This document shows, piece after piece, positions 17,508 through 24,870 of a stretch of 64,000 nt of DNA (positions within the stretch are counted from its first letter, which is position 1; each line of letters opens with the position of its first letter). The notes below the pieces were generated by a model that saw only the letters and a list, made by a program, of their open reading frames with translations, did no database searches and was not told where the DNA came from. The translations under genes and the position numbers were made by a program. Location of the stretch: NCBI GenBank assembly GCA_964565645.1, contig CAZMFQ010000006.1:99924-163923 (forward strand), read 5' to 3'. This DNA is from JAHIQC01 sp964565645 (lineage in GTDB: Bacteria; Actinomycetota; Coriobacteriia; Anaerosomatales; JAHIQC01).

Positions 17508-18200
17508 ATGACCGACGAGACTCCGCAGGATACCGGGTCCGCGTCCGAGGGCGCGACAGTGACCCCGCGCATCCTGCTCTTCTACGACTACACCTGCCCG
17601 TTCTGCTACGTCGACCAGTTCCGGTTCGACCGTCTCGTGCGCGAGCGCGACGTCGAGATCGTGCTCGTGCCCTTCGAGTTGCGACCGGAGATGCCCGACG
17701 CGGGGTGGAACATGAGCGAACTGCAGGCGAGCGGCCTTGATCACGGGCACATCGAGGAGCACCTCCTCGACATCGCCCAGCGCGAGGGCTTCCCCATGAC
17801 GCTGCCGCCGTTCCTTCCCAAGACACATCTGGCGCTCGCGCTCGGTGAACTCGCGCGCGACCGCGGTCACGAGGCGCACATGGCGATGCACCGCGCCATC
17901 TTCGGGGCGCACTTCGGCGACGGAGCCGACATCGGTTCGCGCAAGGTGCTGCGCTCGATCGCCGCACAGCTCGGCTATGCCGCACAGGAGCTGGACCGCA
18001 TCTGGGACGAGGGCACCTACGACGAACGGCTGCACCAGTTCAGGCATGTGGCCATGCATCTTGGCATCGCCTCGACCCCCGCCGCGCTCATATGCAACGA
18101 GCTCCTGATCGGCTCAAGGCCCTACAAGAACATCCAGGACGCGCTCGACAGGTGTCTCGTGACACCGGACAACGTCGAGGCGGTGGCAGCGGAAGCCTGA
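17508..18200 (+). CDS. DsbA/FrnE-family thioredoxin-fold protein
   Basis: This is a 230-residue cytosolic thioredoxin-fold protein with a CPFC active site (C30, C33) in FYDYTCPFCY. It has an inserted helical domain and the cis-proline loop IASTPAALICN. FrnE-like proteins act as disulfide oxidoreductases or isomerases. There is no signal peptide, so it is not a periplasmic DsbA. The ATG at 17508 follows GAGAGGAGCGG. It lies 23 bases after amrS, and shared transcription is likely. Confidence 0.88.
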   Translation: MTDETPQDTGSASEGATVTPRILLFYDYTCPFCYVDQFRFDRLVRERDVEIVLVPFELRPEMPDAGWNMSELQASGLDHGHIEEHLLDIAQREGFPMTLPPFLPKTHLALALGELARDRGHEAHMAMHRAIFGAHFGDGADIGSRKVLRSIAAQLGYAAQELDRIWDEGTYDERLHQFRHVAMHLGIASTPAALICNELLIGSRPYKNIQDALDRCLVTPDNVEAVAAEA

Positions 18201-18224
18201 CGTATGACCCTGTGAGGGGTATCA
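18198..18224 (+). promoter_or_regulatory. Candidate promoter before the glycosyltransferase gene
   Basis: CTGACG and TATCAT are separated by about 17 bases. The -35-like part overlaps the stop codon of the preceding gene. This is a reasonable sigma-70-type match but unproven. Confidence 0.35.
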
Positions 18225-18273
18225 TTTCTAGCGGCTCGCACATGCCGGTAACCGCGGACAAGGAATGCTCCCT

Positions 18274-19518
18274 GTGACGACACCCTGCCTGATCATCCCG
18301 ACGTTCTGGACCCGCCGCCGGGGTCGCATCTCCGAGAACCCGCTTCTGGCGTACGACCACCCCACACCGATCGACACCGAGGGCACCCTGCCCGCGTGTC
18401 TCAAGTCCCTCGAGGAGGTCGAAGGGCTCGGGCGCGTCGTGCTCATCGTGGCGGCCACAGACCCCTCGATCGAGCATCAGGCCGAGGACCGCGTCCGCGA
18501 GATCCTGACTGATTTCCCCGACATCGACGCGCTCGTGTTCGGGCCGGCGGAGCTCGGCTCCTTGCATCGCCGCCTCGAGCAGCTCGAGTTCGCGGACATG
18601 ATCCACGGCGTGAGCCTCGTGGGCTACGGCGCCGTGCGCAACGTCGGCCTCATGGCTGCCGCCGTGCTCGGCTGCGAGTCGGTGGTCTTCCTCGACGACG
18701 ACCAGGTGATCACCGACCGGCAGTTCCTCATCCGTGCCTCGGAGGCGTTGGGAGAGCGGCTCGACGACGGACGCGTGGTGCTCGCCAAGTCCGGCTACTA
18801 CACCGACGAGGACGGGCGGTATCAGCGCCACGGGAAGCCCTCGTTCGCCGACACCTTCTGGCGCAAGGACGATGCGTTCAACCATGCGCTGGCGGTCGTG
18901 GATGCGCCGCCTCGCATCAAGCAGAGCCCGCTGGCGTTCGGCGGCTGCATGGCCCTGCACCGCGACATGTTCGTGAACGTCTCGTTCGACCCCTGGGTCA
19001 TGCGTGGTGAGGACGTCGACTACGTCATCAACGCCCGCATGCACGGAGGCGACGTGTTCCTCGACGGGGAGTGGTCGGTCGTCCACAACCCGCCCAAGCT
19101 GCCGAGCGAGGCACTGCAGTTCCGCCAGGACGTCTACAGGTTCATCTACGAGCACCGCAAGATCGAGTTCGCCAAGTCGCAGGTGGACCTGAGGCAGGTC
19201 ACGGCGGAGTCGCTCGCGCCGTTCCCCGGCAACTTCCTCGGCTCCTCGATCGGCTGGCGCGCGTTCCTGACCTCGATCCTCAAGGGCTTCACGGCCAAGG
19301 AGGGCGGGCGCTACTTCCGGATCGCCCGCGTGGCCCTGAAGGACGCGGGAGAGTACGCCCGCGAGAACTGCAACAACTACTTCGACTTCCAGCGCCGCTG
19401 GCCGCTTCTGATGGAGCGCATCTGGGATGATGTCGCGCTCAAGCCCCTGTTCACCGGTGAGCGTCGCATGGACCGCACGGCGATCACGGGCCGCTTCCCC
19501 GTCATCCGGGACGAGTAG
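18274..19518 (+). CDS. Glycosyltransferase family 2-like protein
   Basis: This is a 414-residue cytosolic protein with a GT-A type nucleotide-sugar domain. The N-terminal strand PCLIIPTFW is followed by RNVGLMAAAVLGCESVVFLDDDQV, where DDD is the likely metal/sugar-nucleotide motif. FGGCMALHRDMFVNVSFDPWVMRGEDVDY has the ED pair expected of the catalytic base region. The GTG at 18274 is preferred over the ATG at 18265 because AAGGA sits nine bases before the GTG but directly abuts the ATG. Donor and acceptor cannot be told. It resembles proteins that extend cell-surface glycans or make glycosylglycerate. Confidence 0.75.
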   Translation: MTTPCLIIPTFWTRRRGRISENPLLAYDHPTPIDTEGTLPACLKSLEEVEGLGRVVLIVAATDPSIEHQAEDRVREILTDFPDIDALVFGPAELGSLHRRLEQLEFADMIHGVSLVGYGAVRNVGLMAAAVLGCESVVFLDDDQVITDRQFLIRASEALGERLDDGRVVLAKSGYYTDEDGRYQRHGKPSFADTFWRKDDAFNHALAVVDAPPRIKQSPLAFGGCMALHRDMFVNVSFDPWVMRGEDVDYVINARMHGGDVFLDGEWSVVHNPPKLPSEALQFRQDVYRFIYEHRKIEFAKSQVDLRQVTAESLAPFPGNFLGSSIGWRAFLTSILKGFTAKEGGRYFRIARVALKDAGEYARENCNNYFDFQRRWPLLMERIWDDVALKPLFTGERRMDRTAITGRFPVIRDE

Positions 19519-19519
19519 C

Positions 19520-20296
19520 GTGCCAGCCGGGCCACTCGGCACCGCCGCGGTCGGCCTTGCGGCCGGCGTTCTGTCCGGCGCCTTCGGCGTCGGCGGAGGC
19601 GTGATCACGACGCCGGCCATCCGCCTGCTTCTCGGATACCCCGAGCTCGTCGCGGTCGGAACCCCGCTGCCCGTCATCATCCCGACCGCGCTCGCGGGCT
19701 CGTGGTCCTATGCCCGCCGTGACCTCTCAGACGTCAGGGCCGGGCTGATCATCGGGTTCGCTGGCGCGCCGGGCTCCATCGCCGGCGCGTGGCTCTCCGC
19801 GCTCCTCGGCGGGAAGGTCGTCCTGCTCGTCACCGCCGCCCTGATCGCCTACCTCGCGTTCGACACCTTCCTCCAGGCCTTCCGAGGAGCTTCGTCCGCA
19901 GACGCTCCGGTCCCGGAGGCCCATCCCCGCCGGGGAGCGGCGCTCATCCTTGTCGGGATCGCCGCGGGCGTGTACTCCGGATTCCTGGGACTCGGCGGCG
20001 GTTTCGTCATCGTGCCGATCCTGCGGCGCTGGTTCGGCATGGACATCAAGCGCGCGATCGGCACCAGCCTCACGGCCGTCTCGCTGCTCGCCATCCCCGG
20101 CACGCTCGCGCACGCGTGGCTGGGGCACATCGACTGGAGCCTCGCGGCCCTACTCGCTGTCGGGGTGATCCCCGGGGCGCTCCTCGGCGCGCGGCTCACG
20201 CAGAAGGCCTCGGACCGGTGGGTCGGATTCGCGTTCGCATCTCTGCTGCTTGTCACGGGGCTCGTGCTGGCGGCCAACGAGCTCGGGGTGCTCTGA
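19520..20296 (+). CDS. TauE/SafE-family membrane exporter
   Basis: This 258-residue membrane protein has about eight hydrophobic segments in two similar halves. Each half has the family glycine motif (GAFGVGGGVITTPAI near the start and GFLGLGGGFVIVPIL in the middle). TauE/SafE proteins export sulfite, sulfoacetate or related organic anions. The GTG start lies one base after the preceding stop, and the TGA overlaps the next ATG, so it is coupled on both sides. The substrate is unknown. Confidence 0.9.
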   Translation: MPAGPLGTAAVGLAAGVLSGAFGVGGGVITTPAIRLLLGYPELVAVGTPLPVIIPTALAGSWSYARRDLSDVRAGLIIGFAGAPGSIAGAWLSALLGGKVVLLVTAALIAYLAFDTFLQAFRGASSADAPVPEAHPRRGAALILVGIAAGVYSGFLGLGGGFVIVPILRRWFGMDIKRAIGTSLTAVSLLAIPGTLAHAWLGHIDWSLAALLAVGVIPGALLGARLTQKASDRWVGFAFASLLLVTGLVLAANELGVL

Positions 20297-21138
20297 TGGC
20301 GCCCGCGAGCCTTCGCCCGGCGCTGCAGGTCGAGCTCGACGCGCTCTGGCCGGCGGTCCGCGCCGCGCACCTGTTCCCCGACAAGCGGTCCTTCCGCAAG
20401 CACTACGAGGAGGCGCCTTGGAGGGTGCGCATGTCCTCGGCGGGTGCTGCGGCCGTGGTGGAACGCTGGCGCGCGGACCTCGACATACTCGCGATCCGGG
20501 GCCTGTGGTGCATGGAGCAGGCCATCCCGCAGATGCTCTCGGAGCTCGGCGCGCTCGCCGAGGCCCAAGGCTTCGCGCGGCTGCTCAGCCCGCTCACCCC
20601 CGTCGACTCCCGCCGCATGTACGAGCGCGCGGGCATGGAGGTCGTACAGCGCCTCGTCTCGTTCCGCCTCGACCGGACGGCCGCGGCCGCCATCGACGCG
20701 CCCGCCCCGAACGGCGTGCGCCTGAGGCGTGCGACGCCTGCCGACCCCGCCATCCTCGACGCGCTCGACCGCGCCTCCTTCGACGATTTCTGGGCGTACG
20801 GTCCCGAGCGCATCGCCCGCTACATCGCCGAGGAACGGGTGGTCGTCGCGGAGTCGGAGGGTCGCGCCATCGGATATACTCTCTGCACCGTCGAGCGGAG
20901 CAGCGGCACGCTGGGCCGTCTCGCGGTCTCGCCGGAATCCCGGCGCAGCGGCGTCGGAGCGTTCCTTGTGCGCGATGCGGTGACCGCGATGCTCGGATCG
21001 GGCGCTTCGGCCATCACGCTGTGTACGCAGCAGGAGAACGACGCGGCGCGCTCCCTGTACCGCGCGATGGGTTTTCGTGAGATCCCCGGCGGACTGGTGA
21101 TGCTCATGAGTGACACGGCGACGGAAGGCGGACGGTGA
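20296..21138 (+). CDS. GNAT-family N-acetyltransferase (tandem GNAT-like)
   Basis: This 280-residue protein has a C-terminal GNAT domain with the acetyl-CoA loop LAVSPESRRSGVGAFLV and the later NDAARSLYRAMGF motif. The N-terminal half (about 1-135) also has a GNAT-like ending (RMYERAGMEVVQRL), so it may be a tandem GNAT whose first copy has lost its acetyl-CoA loop. It overlaps lytS-like by GTGA. The substrate is unknown. Confidence 0.8.
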   Translation: MAPASLRPALQVELDALWPAVRAAHLFPDKRSFRKHYEEAPWRVRMSSAGAAAVVERWRADLDILAIRGLWCMEQAIPQMLSELGALAEAQGFARLLSPLTPVDSRRMYERAGMEVVQRLVSFRLDRTAAAAIDAPAPNGVRLRRATPADPAILDALDRASFDDFWAYGPERIARYIAEERVVVAESEGRAIGYTLCTVERSSGTLGRLAVSPESRRSGVGAFLVRDAVTAMLGSGASAITLCTQQENDAARSLYRAMGFREIPGGLVMLMSDTATEGGR

Positions 21139-22433
21139 ACCCGAGGCGCACCATCATCATCGACGGCCTGTTGCTGTTCGGCGTGACCGTGCTCGCCGTC
21201 ATCGCCGCCTGGGCGCTCGTGACCTCACACATCCGCGAATGGCTGCTGCTCGCCTCGCTCGCCGGTCTCGCGCTCGTCGCACTCGGCGGCGTCGTCGCCC
21301 GGTTCATCCGCCGACCGGACCATCTCCAGGCGATGCAGTCGCATCTGATCCTCGAGATCGCCAACGAGAGCCTCGCGTACCTCAGGCGCGGGCTGACCGA
21401 GGAGAGCGCCCAGGCGGTATGCCGGATCGCACTCTCCGAGACCGAGGCGGCCGCGGTGGCGATCACCGATACCGAGCGGATCCTGGGCTTCGCGGGGCTC
21501 GGCGAGAACCACCACTCCGTCGGCGGCCCGATCCTGACCCGCGCCACGCGGGAGTCGATCGACCACAACGAGCACCGGATCCTCGTGAACAAGACCGACA
21601 TCGGCTGCCCGGAACCGGCATGCCTCCTGCGTGCGGCAATCGTCGTCCCGCTCGAGATGCGGGGCAAGGCGGTCGGGACGCTCAAGTTCTACTACACGAC
21701 TCCTCGGCTGCTGAACGAGACGCAGGTCACGATGGCCGAGGGCCTGGCCAAGCTGCTCTCGACACAGCTCGAGCTCTCGGAGCTCGACCGGCAGACCGAA
21801 CTGGCGACGCGCATGGAGCTCAAAGCGCTCCAGGCGCAGATCAACCCGCACTTCCTGTTCAACACCATCAACACGATCGCGTCGCTCATCCGCACGGACC
21901 CCGGCTCGGCCAGAGAGCTGCTGCGTGACTTCGCGTCGTTCTACCGTCGCACGCTCGAAGCCAACGACGAGCTCGTGCCGCTCGAGCGCGAGATCGAGTA
22001 TGTGCGCACCTACCTGCGATTCGAGATCGCGCGCTTCGGCGACCGCGTGGTGTTCGAGGAGTCCTTCGAGCCCGACGCGCTCGACGCGCTCGTGCCGGCG
22101 TTCATCCTCCAGCCGATCGTGGAGAACGCGATCCAGCACGGCATGCGCCCTGACGACCCGTTGCACATCCGCGTGACGGGGGAGTGCGCGCCCACGGGGC
22201 TCGAGATCACGGTCTCCGACGACGGGGTCGGTATCCCCGCGTCCAGGGTCGACCGCGTGCTCGAGCCCGGCGTCGGCACGGGTCTGGGTATCGCGCTCAC
22301 CAACGTACACGATAGACTGAGGGGGTACTTCGGTCCCGGCTCCGGGCTCAGTGTCCGCAGCGAGGTCGACCGAGGCACTGTCGTGACTCTGAGTATGGTC
22401 CGCACGGACGAAGCTGGCGGGAGGTGCGTATGA
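21135..22433 (+). CDS. LytS-type sensor histidine kinase
   Basis: This 432-residue kinase begins with two membrane helices (about 8-28 and 36-56), followed by a GAF-like domain (about 70-210) and the His_kinase domain. The phosphoacceptor is H239 in LQAQINPHFLFNTINTI, and the ATP-binding domain has ILQPIVENAIQHGM and SDDGVGIP. It overlaps the next gene by ATGA and should phosphorylate that LytTR regulator. In other bacteria such pairs sense pyruvate, acetate or envelope state; here the nearby acetate-type symporter is a possible target, but that is only positional. Confidence 0.93.
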   Translation: MNPRRTIIIDGLLLFGVTVLAVIAAWALVTSHIREWLLLASLAGLALVALGGVVARFIRRPDHLQAMQSHLILEIANESLAYLRRGLTEESAQAVCRIALSETEAAAVAITDTERILGFAGLGENHHSVGGPILTRATRESIDHNEHRILVNKTDIGCPEPACLLRAAIVVPLEMRGKAVGTLKFYYTTPRLLNETQVTMAEGLAKLLSTQLELSELDRQTELATRMELKALQAQINPHFLFNTINTIASLIRTDPGSARELLRDFASFYRRTLEANDELVPLEREIEYVRTYLRFEIARFGDRVVFEESFEPDALDALVPAFILQPIVENAIQHGMRPDDPLHIRVTGECAPTGLEITVSDDGVGIPASRVDRVLEPGVGTGLGIALTNVHDRLRGYFGPGSGLSVRSEVDRGTVVTLSMVRTDEAGGRCV

Positions 22434-23140
22434 CGCTCAAGGCACTGGTAGTTGATGACGAGGCCCCGGCCCGATCGGAACTGCGATTCCTGCTCGAAGA
22501 GGCCGGCGGCGTCGAGGTGGTCGGCGAGGCCTCCAACGCCACCGAGGCGCTCCAGCTCATCCGCGCGATCCCCTATGACGTCGTGTTCCTCGACATCGAT
22601 ATGCCCGGTCTGTCGGGCGTCCAGCTCGCCGAGACGTTCTCGGAGCTCGAGCGTCAGCCCTCGATCATCTTCGTCACCGCGCACAGCGAGCATGCGGTCA
22701 AAGCCTTCGAGGTGGCGGCCGCCGATTACCTCGTCAAGCCTGTCGAGGTCGAGCGACTGCGCCAGGCCGTCGCGCGGCTCGCGCCCGCCGAGGTGGCCGG
22801 CACCAGGATCGAGCGCGTCCCCGTCGAGAAGGCCGGCAAGAAGCTCCTTCTGCAGGTCGAGGACATCTTCTACATCATGGCCAAGGACGACTACTCGTAC
22901 CTGCATACCGACGGCGAGCGCTATCTCTCCACGATCTCGCTCGCGCAGCTCGAGAAGAAGCTCGAGAGCAACGGCTTCTTCAGGGTGCACCGCCGCTATC
23001 TCGTGAACCTCGCCCGCGTCAAAGAGGTCGTCCCGATGTACGGCGGTACTCTGCTCCTCACACTCGACGACCGTGAAGGCAACCAGGTGCCCGTGTCGCG
23101 CCGGCGAGTCCCGGCGCTCAAGAAGGCCCTCGGGCTCTAG
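22430..23140 (+). CDS. LytTR-family response regulator
   Basis: This is a 236-residue regulator. The receiver domain has D9/D10 and phosphoacceptor D55 in VVFLDIDMPG, and the lysine in DYLVKPVE. The LytTR DNA-binding domain covers about 125-236, with FYIMAKDDYSYLHTDGERY and FFRVHRRYLVNL. The ATG at 22430 is chosen over a GTG two codons upstream because GGGAGG lies five bases ahead and it overlaps the kinase stop. Confidence 0.95.
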   Translation: MTLKALVVDDEAPARSELRFLLEEAGGVEVVGEASNATEALQLIRAIPYDVVFLDIDMPGLSGVQLAETFSELERQPSIIFVTAHSEHAVKAFEVAAADYLVKPVEVERLRQAVARLAPAEVAGTRIERVPVEKAGKKLLLQVEDIFYIMAKDDYSYLHTDGERYLSTISLAQLEKKLESNGFFRVHRRYLVNLARVKEVVPMYGGTLLLTLDDREGNQVPVSRRRVPALKKALGL

Positions 23141-23142
23141 AC

Positions 23143-23637
23143 TTGCCGAGGAGCGAGGAGACCTTCGTCGTCGGGGTGCTCTCCGACTCGCACGGCCAGC
23201 TCGACCCCCGGGCGCTCGATGTGTTCCGTGAGGCCGGGGTCGGCCATCTCATCCATGCCGGTGACATCGGTTCCCACGACGTGCTCCTCGATCTCGAGTC
23301 CGTCGCCCCGGTGACCGCGGTCCGCGGCAACACCGATCCGGGCTTCCTCGGCGTCGCGCTTGCCGACCGCGCGAGCGTGAGGCTGGCAGGGGTGCGGTTC
23401 GCGGTCGTCCATGAGCCTGAAGCGATGGCCCGCTGGGCGCTGCCCGACGACGTGAGGGTCGCGATCGTCGGCCACACTCACCGTGCGCGCATCAGCAGTT
23501 CGGGAACGCTGCTTCAGGTGAATCCCGGATCGGTCTTCCGCCCGCGCGGTCCCGAGGGTCGGACCGTCGCGCTGGTCCGCGTCAACCCGGCAACAGGGCA
23601 GGTAGAAGCGCAGATCGTGCCGTTGGGTAGCGTCTAG
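23143..23637 (+). CDS. YfcE/MJ0936-family metallophosphoesterase
   Basis: This is a 164-residue calcineurin-like phosphoesterase. The metal-binding motifs are seen in order: SDSHG, GDIGS, GNTD and GHTH. It has the usual length for the YfcE family of small phosphodiesterases. The start is TTG, two bases after the LytTR stop, so initiation depends on coupling; no independent SD is evident. The cellular substrate is unknown. Confidence 0.88.
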   Translation: MPRSEETFVVGVLSDSHGQLDPRALDVFREAGVGHLIHAGDIGSHDVLLDLESVAPVTAVRGNTDPGFLGVALADRASVRLAGVRFAVVHEPEAMARWALPDDVRVAIVGHTHRARISSSGTLLQVNPGSVFRPRGPEGRTVALVRVNPATGQVEAQIVPLGSV

Positions 23638-23854
23638 ACCCCGTTCGCCACGGCTGAGAGACGTCTGTGCACCGCAGGATGCGCGCTGAGCCTGCGCCGC
23701 CGGCCGTCAACGGTCGCCCCGCCGCCGCGAACGGTAGCCCGACCGGTCGGGGAGCGGTGCGCTCGCCGCACGCCGCCACACTCCGCCCGTCCGCCGACAC
23801 CGGACTCCCGCCCGCGTCAGCTTCGTATCACCTCCATATCCGCGGCGCTACGGT

Positions 23855-23903
23855 ATCCGTGGTACTGCGGATCCGGGGACGCATGTGTCCCCTCCAAGGG
23901 AGG
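23855..23903 (+). promoter_or_regulatory. Leader structures before the universal stress gene
   Basis: An inverted repeat ATCCG/CGGAT (23855-23872) is followed by a short perfect hairpin CCTCC-AAG-GGAGG (23891-23903) whose right arm is the SD itself. The hairpin would hide the ribosome site. The rest of 23638-23854 shows no gene I can support. Confidence 0.4.
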
Positions 23904-23911
23904 TGAAACGC

Positions 23912-24406
23912 ATGAAGGTCTGCATCAAGGGCGCTGCGGAAGATGTGAAGCTGTCCGAGGTCGGCGAGGTCTGTCACGACATCAACAAGATCCTCGTTCC
24001 GAGTGACGGCTCTGCGCCTTCGACTGCGGCGACCGAGTACGCCGTCATCCTTGCCAAGACGTTCGGCGCCAAGATCAAGGCGATCTACGTCGACACAGGC
24101 ATGGATGCACTGGAGTACCCGGAAGAGGTCATGTCTGAGGACGTTTACGAAGGCGTCCACCCCTCGATCAAGGGCCTCGTCATCGCCAAGACGATGTGCG
24201 AGCGCAACGACGTCGAGTGCGAGATCGAGATCGTGAAGGGTGGCGTTGCCAAGCGCATCGTCGCCACCGCCCAGGAATGGGGCGCCGACGTCATCGTCTG
24301 TGGTGACACCGGCAGGACCGGCATCAAGCGCATCGCGCTCGGGTCGGTGGCCGAGACCGTGGTCAAGGGATCCCCGATCCCCGTTCTCGTGGTCAAGGTC
24401 GACTAG
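23912..24406 (+). CDS. Universal stress protein (UspA family)
   Basis: This is a 164-residue UspA-domain protein. INKILVPSDGS starts the domain at about residue 29, and the ATP-binding signature GDTGRTG followed by LGS is intact, so it probably binds ATP. An unusual N-terminal extension of about 28 residues (with two cysteines) precedes the domain. The ATG at 23912 follows GGGAGGTG. It stands alone between the phosphoesterase and the symporter pair. Confidence 0.92.
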   Translation: MKVCIKGAAEDVKLSEVGEVCHDINKILVPSDGSAPSTAATEYAVILAKTFGAKIKAIYVDTGMDALEYPEEVMSEDVYEGVHPSIKGLVIAKTMCERNDVECEIEIVKGGVAKRIVATAQEWGADVIVCGDTGRTGIKRIALGSVAETVVKGSPIPVLVVKVD

Positions 24407-24418
24407 CAAAGGTCATCC

Positions 24419-24469
24419 CGGGCCTCGGGAAGGGGCCCGTGATACGGATCGCCGGGTAGAATGCCCGGC
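24419..24469 (+). promoter_or_regulatory. Hairpin and palindrome over a -10-like box before the symporter pair
   Basis: A GC hairpin with arms CGGGCC and GGCCCG (24419-24439) follows the stress gene and may be its terminator. Next, GCCGGG-TAGAAT-GCCCGGC (24451-24469) is an inverted repeat that exactly frames a -10-like TAGAAT. This could be an operator over the promoter of the DUF485-symporter operon, or simply an RNA hairpin. Confidence 0.4.
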
Positions 24470-24495
24470 CGGGAAAGAGAAGGAGGTGCGAGAAG

Positions 24496-24870
24496 ATGAC
24501 GAGTCCCGCCGATACGACAGCCGCCGGCACGGCTTCGCAGACGTTCATCCGTCATGGTGAGCACGTAGACACCATCGAGAGCGTCGACCTGGTATTCCGC
24601 GAGCAGCGCCGACTCAGCTTCACCTATGGGGCCATCTTCTTCGCCGTGACGCTGTTCATCCCGGCGTCATCGGTTTGGTGGGAGGCATGGTACGCCACGC
24701 CGGTGTGGGGCGGTTTCACGCTCAACTACCTGGTGGTCTCCCTGTTGTACTACATCTTCTTGTGGACCATGGCTTGGACCTACTCCAAGCAGGCCGACAA
24801 GCTCGATGAGAAGCTCATGCACATGGCGGACGAGATCTCCGCGAAGGCCGTCGGAGGTGGTGGCGAGTGA
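24496..24870 (+). CDS. DUF485-like small membrane subunit
   Basis: This is a 124-residue protein with two hydrophobic segments (about 42-60 and 75-93) and the motif LSFTYGAIFFAVTLFIP. DUF485 proteins are regularly encoded directly upstream of acetate-type sodium:solute symporters, as here, and are presumed to be an accessory subunit. A strong SD (GAAGGAGG) precedes it. Its stop overlaps the GTG start of the symporter. Confidence 0.82.
   Translation: MTSPADTTAAGTASQTFIRHGEHVDTIESVDLVFREQRRLSFTYGAIFFAVTLFIPASSVWWEAWYATPVWGGFTLNYLVVSLLYYIFLWTMAWTYSKQADKLDEKLMHMADEISAKAVGGGGE

Noticed and set aside
23667..23906. 79-residue frame before the universal stress gene
   Set aside because: Composition is Pro/Ala/Arg-rich as expected from GC-rich non-coding DNA, there is no SD, and it overlaps the leader hairpins and the stress gene's SD region.
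24400..24480. Second c-di-GMP-I aptamer near the symporter
   Set aside because: GCAAAGGTCA looks similar to one conserved block, but the remaining blocks and the paired stems are missing.
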